The translations under genes and the position numbers were made by a program. 64,000 nt of DNA, taken from contig JAUIMM010000484.1 in the NCBI GenBank assembly GCA_031769625.1, positions 6,069,501-6,133,500 on the forward strand, read 5' to 3'. Below the pieces are notes generated by a model that worked only from the letters and a program-made list of their open reading frames with translations, was not told the origin of the DNA and did no database searches. Position 1 is the first letter of the stretch; each line of letters starts with the position of its first letter. The stretch comes from Taudactylus pleione. Taxonomy: Eukaryota; Chordata; Amphibia; Anura; Myobatrachidae. Shown here in pieces: positions 46,154-56,296 of this stretch.

Positions 46154-47184
46154 TTAATACTTTGTTGCAAATCCTTTGCAGGCAATTACAGCCTGAAGTC
46201 TGGAACACATAGACATCAACAGACACTGGGTTTCATCCCTGGTGATGCTCTGTCAGGCCTCTACTGCAAATGTCTTCAGTTCCTGCTTGTTCTTGGGGCA
46301 TTTTCCCTTCAGTTTTGTCTTCATCAAGTGAAATGCATGCTCAATCGTATTCAGGTCAGGGGATTGACTTGGCCATTGCATAACATTCCACTTTTTAGCC
46401 TAAAAAAACTCTTTGGTTGCTTTTGCAGTATGCTTCGGGTCATTGTCCATCTGCACTGTGAAGCGCTGTCCAATGAGTTCTGAAGCATTTGACTGAATAT
46501 GAGCATATAATATTGCCCGAAACACTTCAGAATTCATTCTGCTGCTTTTGTCAGCAGTCACATCATCAATAAATACAAGGGAACCAGTTGCATTGACAGC
46601 CATACATGCCCACACCATGCCACTACCACCACCATGCTTCACTTATGAGGTGGCATGTTTTGGATCATGAGCAGTTCCTTTCCTTCTCTTCTCTTCCCAT
46701 CACTCTGGTACAAGTTGATCTTTGTCTCATCTGTCAATAGGATGTTGTTCCAGAACTGTAATGGCTTTTTTAGATGTTGTTTGGCAAACTCTAATCTGGT
46801 CTTCCTGTTTTTGTGGCTCACCAATGGTTTGCATCTTGTGGTGAACCCTCTATAAGCACTCTTGTGAAGTCTTCTCTTGATTGTTGACTTTGACACATAT
46901 ACATCTACCTCCTGGAGAGTGTTCTTGATTTGGCCAACTGTTGTGAAGGGGTTTTTCTTCACCAGGGAAATAATTCTTTTGTCATCCACCACAGTTGTTT
47001 TCTGTGGTCTTCTGGGTCTTTTGGTGTTGCTGAGCTCTCCGGTGCATTCTTTCTTTTTAAGAATGTTCCAAACAGTTGATTTGGACACACCTAATGTTTT
47101 TGCAATCTCTCTGATGGGTTTGTTTTAATTTTTCAGCATAATGATGGCTTGCTTCACTGATAGTGACAGCTCTTTGGATCTAAT
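46154..47184 (-). pseudogene. Broken Tc1-type transposase (DDE)
   Basis: Nearly full length at about 343 codons, ending at a TAA at 46156-46154. N-terminal paired-type helix-turn-helix (RSKELSLSVKQAIIM; GVSKSTVWNIL); basic hook KRPRRPQ; second HTH (YVSKSTIKRRL); catalytic Asp in TDETK near 46730; second Asp in MDNDPKHTAK; and the third acidic residue in SPDLNTIEHAF near 46350, giving the DDE triad. Damage: the expected start ATG reads ATT, a TAA stop follows LKN near 47125, a frameshift lies near 46640, and a TAG replaces Lys at 46402-46400. The enzyme would cut and paste at TA sites. Confidence 0.95.
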
Positions 47185-47324
47185 ATTAAGTGTTGACAGA
47201 AACTGATTCCAAATGCAAATGTCACACCTAGAATCAACTCCAGACCTTTTACCTGCTTAATTGATAATGAAATAACGAGGGAATAGCCCGCACCTGTCCA
47301 TGAAATAGCTTTTGAGTTGATAGT

Positions 47325-47543
47325 TCCATTACTTTTGGCCCCTTAAAAAGTGGGAGGTACATATTGAAACTGTTGTAATTCCTACACCGTTCACCCAATT
47401 TGGATGTAATTACCCTCAAATTAAATCTGAAAGTCTGCAGTTAAAGCACATCTTGTTTGTTTCATTTCAAAACCATTGTGGTGGTGAATAGAGGCCAAAA
47501 TCTGAAAATTCTGTCAATGTCCCAATATTTATGGACCTGACTG
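47325..47543. repeat. Right long terminal inverted repeat of the Tc1 element
   Basis: Inverse of 45900-46118, ending ATGGACCTGACTG before the TA. Confidence 0.92.
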
Positions 47544-47545
47544 TA

Positions 47546-48393
47546 CATATCACTTCACTTATTTCAGTGAACTGGCAACATTAAAATATTCAAACCAAAT
47601 TAAGATTTAATTTCTACTGTGCACTCATTTTGTAGATACATGTTATTTATTACCTCTTTTTTAACTAAAATGCTATGGTTTAATATCATCAGGTGTGTCC
47701 CTTAATATGTTGTAAAAGCATCATTGTGTTTAAATGTGTTATCTTCTCATTCCAAATACCAATGAACTACTAACCATTTTATTTTGCTGTGCAGCTGCAG
47801 TCATTTATGGCTGAGCAACAGCAATGTAATACCTACTGAAAATATCTCACTGTAATCCAGATTCACTAAATTACCAATAAGATATTTTGACAACTTTCCC
47901 ACTGTATTTATCAGCTGATGTTGACTTTGCTGGACTCACTGAAGTGCAAAATTGTTTGATCAACACTTGATGGTTTGGACCATAACATTTTTTTTCTTTG
48001 GGATCATGCTGGCATATGGTTATTTGTTTCTCTAGCACACTATGCCCGACCAAGGTCTCTAGCTGATATATTGCATTTCCACTCCACTGCTTTATATACA
48101 CAAACACTGGGTTGGCTGCTTTGTTTGTAAATTTAACTTGGATATTACAGGTTGGAAAAACTAATATATTGGTTCCTAATCAGAATAAAGTGGTAGTAAT
48201 TAATACATACAGTATATGAATTTAGTTTATTATGGCAAAACACAATCAGTTTCATTTTAATTTGAACTAGTTGTCTGTGACTAAAGTATCCCAGATTTTT
48301 ATTTTATTTTATATGCTGCTTGAACCTGTATCAATCTTGGAATTATTATGCTGCTGTGTCTCACATCCCCCTAGTGATCTCTCTCACTTACAA
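47546..48393. other. Unassigned AT-rich sequence
   Basis: No gene or element recognised. A 78-codon minus-strand frame at 47871-48107 has no motif. Confidence 0.45.
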
Positions 48394-48401
48394 ATATAAC
48401 A

Positions 48402-48675
48402 CGGTTAGGTCTAGAATGAGATGCTTTACAGGACCTCTGATGTCACAACCACGTGACCCATGACCAAAGTGTGAGAGGCAAGGTTTAGAACGGGGGGCAA
48501 AAAGTGCTTTGTTCGTCACGCTTTGGGCACAGTGGCTTGCTTCGCTCACCACAGGTTTATATTTCCCCTCTATGCCCACGTAGATAGTAATACTGGTAAC
48601 TTACCAGCCCTGCTGTAACAGTCACGTAGTTGTGATGTCAGAGGTCCTTTCTTCAATTGGGTCTAGTAACAACCG
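48402..48675. mobile_element. MITE with 8-bp duplication, 274 bp
   Basis: Ends CGGTTAGGTCTAG and, inward-read, CGGTTGTTACTAG. A perfect ATATAACA duplication lies at 48394-48401 and 48676-48683. Inner arms contain AGGACCTCTGATGTCACAAC and its complement. The 8-bp duplication suggests a hAT-type source, but the termini are not CAG- or TAG-type, so the superfamily is open. Confidence 0.85.
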
Positions 48676-48769
48676 ATATAACACCCTCAAGATTCAGTAA
48701 AATCAATGGTTGACTCATGAATATCATTCTGTAGGACCACTTATTCTACAAAACAAATGAATGTTGTTC

Positions 48770-48930
48770 ATCAGGAAGCTTTCCAGCTTCTGACTTCCAC
48801 TGAGAAGGTAAGGTGAAACAAGCTTTCAATTACTGTAGCTTCTCTCACAGCTGGGGAAGCGGATCAGTGCTACAGCCACGAGTCACACACTCGTCCCTCA
48901 CACAGTCATGAATGCGCCTCCCAGACGTAC
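48770..48930 (+). repeat. Left inverted terminal region of the DIRS-like element
   Basis: TTCTGACTTCCACTGAGAA at 48786 is the counterpart of the inverse at about 53533-53551. AGCTGGGGAAGCGG matches the inverse of the right-end CCCACTCCCCCAGCT. Diverged, so the exact start is uncertain. Confidence 0.65.
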
Positions 48931-49874
48931 ATGTGGTGGATAGGCACTGAGACCGCCCACTGCCCGCAGATCTTACTACAGGGCTGGAAGATGGATGACT
49001 CTGTGTCTGTGTCTGCTATAGACACCTTAGTTTTCTCCCTATCCCTCAACACAGTCCTCCAAACATGGGCTGTCTGGGGCTGCCGAAGTTCCTCTTCAGA
49101 GGAAGAAATTTTGTTTAAAAGAAGTAAAATGTCTGAGGACAGCAGGGACACTTTAGAGGAGGGAGAAGTCAGTTAGGCTGCATAATCCCCTTCGCCTCCT
49201 GTATATTCACACAGATTGGTGTGAAAGTGCACTTCTTAAAAAGGAACACAGCAGTGTTACTTCTAGAGATGCCTGTCCAGGACATAACATTTCTGTCCCA
49301 TGTATTGCCCATAGCTATAATACATCCAAGGTCCGCAGAAGACCACCTGCTACTGCTCATGGCCGGCATGCCTTCCCTGCCTCTGACTGACTGACTAGCT
49401 CTCATAAAGAGGCTAGTCAGCAGCATTCACTGCCCCCTTATCATTCGTATAAAGATGCCCTCTGTGGACTAGGTGTCAGAGGTGGTTACTAGAACCATTG
49501 TGACTTGTCAGAGAGGAGAGTATAGCAATCTACAAATGGCCTGAGTAACTTTAGCAGGGAGAATGCCTCCTAAAATAGACACATCTCAAGGGCATTGAGT
49601 GAATCTATTTGTCCCATTAGTCTTCATTAAGGAGAATGAGATGGTTCTCCATAACTATACCAGCATTGCGGACATCCCTGTCCTCTTTGCTCAGAGATTG
49701 CTGTGGCTTTCTCTTCACTTGCGGGGGATAAGGCCCAGAACGAAACTATTGATAAAATACTGAGAAAAATTCAATTCAAAGTCAGATAGTGCTTGCCCAT
49801 TATTGTTTGTCTAGACAAAGCAGAAAAAGATTGAGTCTGTAGCGGTTCCCTAAACTCCCTAGTAGCTTATAAAA

Positions 49875-50288
49875 ATGGCCTTATTAAACGCTATTAGCAG
49901 AGCTATCTTAATAATTGGCCAGGCTTTTGATTATATTTCTAATACCTGCAGAACTCGCTGGCTAGCTAGAGCAGGTATGACTATTCTATCTCCCAGGCCA
50001 GATGATGTCTATTATCTGACAGATTCTGAACTTTTGGGCACCAACTGTATAGATGAGTTTAAAGTTCGCTATAAAGCCCACAAGTCCTTTGCAAGCCTGA
50101 GCGACCACCAGCCTGCTAAATGGTTTTTTTTCCAGCAAGGTCATTCTGTTGGAGCCAGTAGTTCAAACCGAGACCAAAAAGGAACCACCAGACCACCTAG
50201 AGGAGGTTTCTCTCAGACACAAGTTGCAAGAGGTGCAGTATCCAGCACCGCAAACCCATCCAGGAAAGACAGAGAATACAGTAAGTAA
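49875..50288 (+). pseudogene. DIRS-like gag frame, partial
   Basis: A 137-codon frame with LARAGMTILSPRPDDVYYLTD, then a Lys/Ser-rich, Gly/Arg-rich end (GTTRPPRGGFSQ). The position before the reverse transcriptase and the basic Gly-rich C-terminus fit a DIRS gag. The upstream part (48930-49870) has scattered short frames with acidic EEGE words and many stops. The gag call depends on context more than on a motif. Confidence 0.6.
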
Positions 50289-50357
50289 ACGTTATGCCCT
50301 CCCTTCTCCTGGTCTATCTCAAGGAATAGCTTCCTGGAGGCAGATTACCATAGACAG

Positions 50358-51100
50358 GTGGTTATTAAAAAAATTATAGAGAAAGGTCTGTCCCTTCCCC
50401 TCTCCCATTTTTCATACCAGAATTTTCCCTGCTCAAAGAACACCAGTCCCCTTCTAGACAGTGTGTTATCCCTTCATCTATATCAGGGCAGGATAGAGCT
50501 AGCAGACACATCCAAAAGAGGCAGGATCAGCCATCTTTTTCCTGTGAAGAAACACAGCTGTTCTTACAGACCAGTTTTTAATGTAAAATCCCTGAACCAA
50601 TATATAAAGCCTAATTTTTTCTGTATGGAGGGTCTGGCTGATGTGTCTTTCCTGCTTGTCAAGAATTATTATTTTTTAATCAAAATAGACCTCAAAGAGG
50701 TCTTTCGTACAATCCAGGTCCACCCAAATTGCAAGAACCTTCTAAGATACCTGTGGAACGAAGTCCTCTACCAATGGACTGTCATTGGCTTTTGGCCTGT
50801 CCAATGCACCTTACACATTCACCCGCCTCATAAATGTTGTAATGACACATATCTGGCAGAGAGGGGTCCACTGTATTATCTACTTAGACAATCTTCTCAT
50901 AGTCTACTCAGACCAGGAGATACTTTTAGCTCACAGGAATCTCATTATGACTCTCCTTCAGAATTTTGGTTTCACCATAAACCTTGACAAATCAATGCTG
51001 TCACCTTGTATTTCTGGTGTTCCTGATAGATTCCCCTTCTTTCTCAATAGCTGTTCCTCCAGACAAATGGAGAGACATTCAACACTTTGTATCTCAGATC
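50358..51100 (+). pseudogene. DIRS-type reverse transcriptase, broken
   Basis: RT fingers and palm are visible in two overlapping frames. First frame: RISHLFPVKKHS, YRPVFNVKSLNQYI, FFCMEGLADV, FLIKIDLKEVFRTIQVHP (region with the first catalytic Asp), LLRYLWNEVLYQW. After a shift near 50785: FGLSNAPYTFTRLINVVMTHI, then YLDN at 50881-50892 where YLDD is expected, then LLQNFGFTINLDKS. RPVFNLKxLN and FGLSxAPYTFTR are typical of the DIRS RT branch. The mutated catalytic Asp and the frameshift mean it is inactive. Confidence 0.9.
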
Positions 51101-51339
51101 CTTTGCCGACAGTTTTCTATGAGAGATTTAGCCAAGGTCATAGAGAAAATAGGATCTATGGATCCAGGTTTCCTCCATGCTCCCTTCATATGCAGACATT
51201 CTTAGAACTTCTTGTTATCTCTCCTCTGGCTGGGGTTTTCCTGGTCAGACAAGATTATTTTAACCCCCTACAGTTTGCAAGGAAATTCACAGTTGGACAA
51301 CTATTCTGCTCCCTCCTCCCAGACCCCTTTTATCCCCTC

Positions 51340-51955
51340 CTCCAGACTTTATCATCACCTCTGATGCTTCTCTTTAAGGATGATGAGTGTTCACAAGACA
51401 AGGCAGTAACAGGAAAATGGTCTGCTTAGGAATTGACAGACTAGCCCTATCCTCACTAGTTCCTAAATTTTCAGTTTATATCTGTCTACACAACAGGGCT
51501 GCAGTTTCCTACCTCAACAGAATGAGAGGCACTCGATCCTAATTCTCTATTGAGAGGAGGTAGAATGATCACTACTCCTGTCCACCATGTACGTCCCAGG
51601 GGAACTGAACGAGCTGGCCAACTCTCTACCAAGAAAGAGCCTTACATTGGATTGTTTGAGTCTGAGGCCAACATTTTCTCTCAACATAGTGAAGACATTC
51701 GATCATCCGCAAGTGGATCTGTTTGCAACCCCATCAAATGTACATATTCCAACCTTTGTGTTCAGAATCTGGACTCAGGGGGTTCTTCACATGGATGCAT
51801 TGTTGTTCCCATGGACCAATATTTTCCTTCCATATGCTACTGAACATCCTCAACAGAATCAAAGTGGACAGGGTGTCTCAACTCATTCTAGTATACCCTA
51901 TCTGGCCTTCCAGAATTTGGTTCCTCTTGATCACCCAGCTCCGCAAGGGACCTAA
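51340..51955 (+). pseudogene. DIRS-like RNase H / linker region, broken
   Basis: Fragments in shifting frames: a TSDAS-like patch near 51350 (ITSDAS in frame 2), RAAVSYLNRM near 51500, then YVPGELNELANSLPRK near 51590 and HPQVDLFATPSNVHIPTFVF near 51700. In DIRS and related elements such patches form the RNase H and the region that follows it. The stop codons make it non-functional. Confidence 0.75.
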
Positions 51956-52059
51956 ACTTCTCTTAGGAATTTTCCAAGGACTTCTTCCAGGAGACTCCAG
52001 ATTTACTACAAGTATTTCCACAATGCATGTTAATAGCTAAATTACTCAGCTGTTGACCG

Positions 52060-52880
52060 AAATTAATTTTCCAGCTTCTTCCATAGCCTTGATAAACAAG
52101 ATCAGATACTAGTCCCATCATAAAGGAGTTTACCTCCTGGCGGGATACACAAACCCCATCCACTACTTCCCTTTCCAAGCTCAACTAGACCTTTTTGCTG
52201 CTAAGTTCAAGGCAGGTTTAGTCTCTGCAATGATACACTTTTATGGCTCTGCCCTGGCTCTCCTAATTTCTGGCCTTACAAAGAACAAACTACAGTATAC
52301 ATTTTCTGTCTTTCAAAAATCTATGTTAGCTTTTGGCTTTAGCCTTTACAGGCAGAGGTGAAGATCTTTCATTAAGTTACATTTCTGAACCCTGGATGAA
52401 CCTTACCCAGTGGGCTTACATATTGTCCTTTGAGGACACACAAAGACCAGCTCTATTCTAACCCCTCTGGTTGAATTTGACCAGGTCAGAAATCAGTCAG
52501 ACTCTAACCTTTGCATAGTTGGTTGTCTAATAGCTTATCTCACAGCACCTCAATCTGTGTATCACCTGCCATAGGCCTTTTTGCTCTGCTAGGCATTCTA
52601 TGAATAGGGGCTGGAAAGTTTCTGCTATGCAGAATACAGAGATAGACACTTTACTCTTCAAGCATCATTCCTTATGTGGGGCAGCTGCTAGGGGATTACC
52701 ATTGCAGTCTATAAAGCAGGCTGTGCATTGGTCCTCCACATGTATGTTCATTAGATATTATCAGAGGTCTTCTGATGCCCAAAGGATAGAGTTTATTAGA
52801 GCAACCACCAGGTATGTGGCAGTCTGTCCACCAGTTGTTGGTAGGTGACAAGCCTCCCAACGAACCAACACTAGTTTTCA
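52060..52880 (+). pseudogene. DIRS-like tyrosine recombinase, broken
   Basis: Fragments near 52130 read LAGYTNPIHYFPFQAQ-like. The frame 52600-52848 gives FKHHSLCGAAARGLPLQSIKQAVHW SSTCMFIRYYQRS in two blocks, the C-terminal part of a tyrosine recombinase: the usual HSTR box reads HSLC (catalytic Arg lost), followed by the WSS box and a Tyr-Tyr nucleophile region. The enzyme would integrate circular DNA intermediates without target duplication. Many stops upstream. Confidence 0.82.
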
Positions 52881-52935
52881 AACTCTCTTTGTTCTAGTGA
52901 ATAGGATTGCCACCTAGCGACAGCACCCATCCTAC
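52878..52935 (+). repeat. Internal complementary region of the DIRS-like element
   Basis: CTCTCTTTGTTCTAGTGAAT and GATTGCCACCTAGCGACAG recur in inverse order at 53572-53615 (CTGTTGCTAAGTGGCAATCC; ATAACAAAGAGAG). DIRS elements carry such a region to template full-length circles. Confidence 0.85.
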
Positions 52936-53394
52936 CTACCCTATACATTGCTAGATCTGTTGGTTGTTATTGGTTATATCTGATCTTGTCTTTGATTACA
53001 GGTGCTCAAAGAGGTCAGAAGAAGCAGCAGGCGCAATCACCTAAAGAACAGAAATTACTTTGGTTGTCTTTTCTTCTGTCATTGCAAGCTTGCTTGAGTT
53101 GATTCCATTACTGGTTCCAAGGCAACCTGACAGTTGATTTTTATTGGAAGTTCCGAAGTGACCCAGTAGTTGATCTTTCACTTCATATCCCAATTGTGTT
53201 TCCTTAAATCTTGTTGGATTATTTTCATGAATGTTACTAGTAAACACTGTTCCTGTTGCACCTAATGATCTTTAGTCCCTTCTTTGGTATGCTACAGGAA
53301 TTATGGTGATTTAACCCATTCTCTCTTGTTCTACTTAGGATTGGCAATTGTAAACTTCTGTAAAATATGAGAACAGGGGGTGGGCTCAGCGCAC

Positions 53395-53615
53395 TTATCG
53401 CCACACTTGACATGACCATGCACTCGCCACTCATGTGCAGCCATGTGAGGGCACATGCGCATGACCAATGGCTGAAGCGCTTACCCACTCCCCCAGCTGT
53501 GGGAGTAGGTAAGTGAAATTTCTTTCACATTATGCTCTCAGTGGAAGTCGGGAGGCTTACACCCTAACCCCCAGCTGTTGCTAAGTGGCAATCCTATTCC
53601 CTATAACAAAGAGAG
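53395..53615 (-). repeat. Right inverted terminal region of the DIRS-like element
   Basis: Carries inverse copies of the left-end words and, at 53572-53615, the complement of the internal region at 52878-52935. Confidence 0.72.
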
Positions 53616-53711
53616 CTTGCAGAGCATAGATTCTTTCAAAATAGTGATTCATGATTAAAGATGATGTGCAATCAGGAAGAAGTCTCTATTTCCAAAACAC
53701 TGATATTGAGA

Positions 53712-54050
53712 TAACAGATGAACGGTTCAATTTTGCTGAAAACTGAACCCCCCCCCCCCAAACTTTAGGATTTTGAGTAAAACCGAGTCCTGATTCAGAT
53801 CACTTTCAGGGATCTGAGTAGAACCAAGTCCCAACTCAGGTCTTCCCACAAGTCAGATCTCAGATATAAAAACTGGGTCTTGCATGTTTTTGATTGTAAT
53901 TAAGTCCTTCCTTCATGATTTCAGATGCCAAAAATTGGCCAAAATTGACTAGAAATGCTTGGAAATTATTGTTGTTGATGTTAATTATACTATAGGAACA
54001 AAACCAAGTTCAAGTTACATGATTCTAGCTGGTTTTATAATTTCTTATAA
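53712..54050 (+). mobile_element. Solo hAT relic of the BED-finger family, truncated
   Basis: Starts like the family 5' end (TAACAGATGAACGGTTC) and contains the 3' subterminal words shared by elements 1-3 (TTGACTAGAAATGC; ATACTATAGGAACAAAACC; GATTCTAGCTG). The right terminus is missing. A C12-13 homopolymer lies at 53747-53759. Non-coding. Confidence 0.65.
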
Positions 54051-54089
54051 TGTCTCAAGTTGTCTGTTGACAAATGTGTGTTTGTTGTC

Positions 54090-54145
54090 GCTACTCATGG
54101 TAAAGTGTTGTGGAATGTTGATAATTTATAAATAAAATATAATAA
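54090..54145 (+). mobile_element. Fragment of the SINE/LINE-tail-like repeat
   Basis: GGTAAAGTGTTGTGGAATG followed by TTTATAAATAAAATATAATA, a diverged end of the repeat at 11640-12026. Confidence 0.5.
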
Positions 54146-55721
54146 TTATAGTTATATGGGTCATAAAGTTGACAGTATATTAGGACATTGTACTGGAATT
54201 AATAGTACAATTAATAGATACATAAAAAGCCAGTAATATTTTTAATCAGAGAAAACATTCCATAGTTTGTCAGATAATTTGCCATTTTCTTCCAGTTGGT
54301 TAAACTCCAAATCAGAAATATGTTTTTTATACTGTTTTAATAAATGGCATCACTGGGCAATTACAGCACTTAAGAGCTGGGATTCTCACATAATGGGAAG
54401 GTCATCCTGTCTCTCATATGTGCCTCTAACATGGTACCATTCACACTAGGGATGGATTACAGTCCCAGGTTTCAACAATGATGTTGGTTGGCCAGAGGCA
54501 GATCCACAAGAGGTGATCGTTTACCCCCCTTCTCCACACCACACATAAATGCACACACTCCCCATAGCAGTGTAACTGGACACTTCAAAGAAGATGCAAG
54601 TCATGTGTCTGACTACCGTGCTTCCATTGAATCACTCTCTTAGGGGTAAATTTACTAAGATTCAAGAATGGTCAAGATGCCAATCTCAGGTGAATTAGAA
54701 AGAGATTTCTCTCTTCTCACTCGTAAAACTCGGATGAGATTGCAAACTCGAATCAACTCACCATTGGGCCAACTCAGAAGTACTTTTCACCTAAAATATG
54801 CATCTCTCAAATTTACCAAGAATCGGGATGACAAGCTCGGGTGAGATTGGAGCAAACTCTGCAAAACTGACTTTTCAAACTCTCAACCTCCTGAGCTGTG
54901 AGTTTGGCAGAAACATACACAAATCATTGTGATTTGTGTATGTTTCTGCCTGTAAATAGTTAAAATAGGGTTAATTATTTTAAAAAAATTACGTAGGGTC
55001 CCCCCCCAAAAGCATAACTAGCCCTGGACTTGTCAGCCAGTCCTTGTTTAGAAAATTACAGTGAACAAAACGAGTAGGGTACCATCATAATTTAGGAACA
55101 AGCATCTGGCTGCAGGGCCAGTCCTGGTTTTAAATATAATGGGAAAAAGTGTGTAGGGGTCCCCCTATATTTAAAAACAGCACCGGACCCAAACCAACCA
55201 GGGTGTAATGCCACAGCCAGGAGACCCTATTACCGGGTCTCCAGGACGAAAGCATTCTCACAGCCAGCTGGTCAGGCCAAGCCAGGGATCTCAGGGGAGG
55301 TGGCGACCTGAAGCCCGGGTCTCTTCCCTGCACCCCTGGGCTGTGGTTATGGGGGTAATAATGTGTAAATAGTAGAAAAGTATTGTATTTTACAGTGGAA
55401 CTACAGGTGCTAGCATGCCTGCCCTTTGGCACTTGTGGAACTACAAGTCCCAGCAGGAAGCTGGCACCAATACCTAGCCAATCAGTGGCCACTTTACATA
55501 TAGTGGCTGCACATTGCATGGGACACATGAGCCAATGAGCGGCCGCTGATTGGCTAGCAGCCCGTGAGAAATTACAGATGATTTTGGTCATCTGTCATTT
55601 TGCGAGGTGTAAATATATGTAACCATATACTTACACATGTTCAGCATGGTTTGCGTAAGTCGGTTTGTTGTTTTGACAAGACCCTGGATGCTACGGAGAG
55701 CAGCGCCAGGATGTAGGTGAT

Positions 55722-56296
55722 TATAGGATCTTTTTTGGACAAATACAAAAATTAGCGCAATCTAAATATTATTGAAAAATAAGTGTGTTGAATTCAATCA
55801 TAAATGATATATAAAATGTAAATCAATACCGTGGCAGATAGAATAATGATAGATTTATGGTTCAAATAGTCCCAACAGATGAATGTTCGGTGGTAAAAAA
55901 TTCAATATAACCATATACTATATGGTATGCACATGCCTCGGAAAGCTAATTAGTAGCACACTGGAATGCTTTGAAATGTTATAACCTAACCTGCAGGTAG
56001 GTGAATGCTGCAGATGATGTCCAATTGGTTGTTGTAACCCTTAGCACAGGTGGTATCGCTTGATGTCATGGAAAATATATGCAACTTGGTGCAATCCTAT
56101 TCAGGGGTTCCGATAAATCTTGTGTCCTTTTCAACTGGGTGTATTAGGAAAAGCGGACTGCTTGATGATGAAAATTAGGCTCCAGAGCGTGCTGTGGTGA
56201 ATCATTCTGAGTTCTATGTGCAATAAGAGGTGTGCCTAACATGTTTCCCTGTATCAAACAGCTTCATCAGAGGCAAAGAGTATAGGATCTTTTTTG
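55722..56296 (-). mobile_element. Retro-inserted fragment with 16-bp target duplication
   Basis: The 16-mer TATAGGATCTTTTTTG occurs at 55722-55737 and 56281-56296, flanking a 543-bp insert. Long duplications of this kind come from target-primed reverse transcription. Read on the minus strand, the insert begins with a hammerhead-like block (56274-56233), so a Penelope-like origin is likely. Confidence 0.85.
56233..56274 (-). ncRNA. Hammerhead ribozyme-like motif
   Basis: On the minus strand: GCCT, CTGATGA, a spacer with CTGT/ACAG pairing, GAAA, ACATGTT-type link, AGGC. CTGATGA and GAAA are the invariant hammerhead core, and GCCT/AGGC can close stem I. Stem III would be very short, as reported for hammerheads of Penelope-like elements. 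Activity is inferred, not shown. Confidence 0.6.

Larger units (their letters stand above)
45900..47543 (-). mobile_element. Tc1/mariner transposon with long TIRs, 1644 bp
   Basis: Flanked by TA on both sides (45898-45899, 47544-47545), the Tc1/mariner target. The termini start CAGTCAGGTCCATAAATATT and are inverted over about 219 bp (45900-46118 and 47325-47543) with few mismatches. The transposase lies on the minus strand. The structure is complete but the gene is dead. Confidence 0.97.
48770..53615 (+). mobile_element. DIRS-like tyrosine-recombinase retroelement, degraded
   Basis: Inverted terminal regions about 48770-48930 and 53395-53615 share GACTTCCACTGAGA and CAGCTGGGGGAG-like words in opposite orientation. 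Between them lie a gag-like frame, a DIRS-type reverse transcriptase, an RNase-H/linker region and a tyrosine recombinase. An internal complementary region at 52880-52930 repeats sequence near the right end. This order is that of DIRS1-type elements, which integrate with a recombinase and so leave no target duplication. Boundaries are approximate. Confidence 0.88.
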
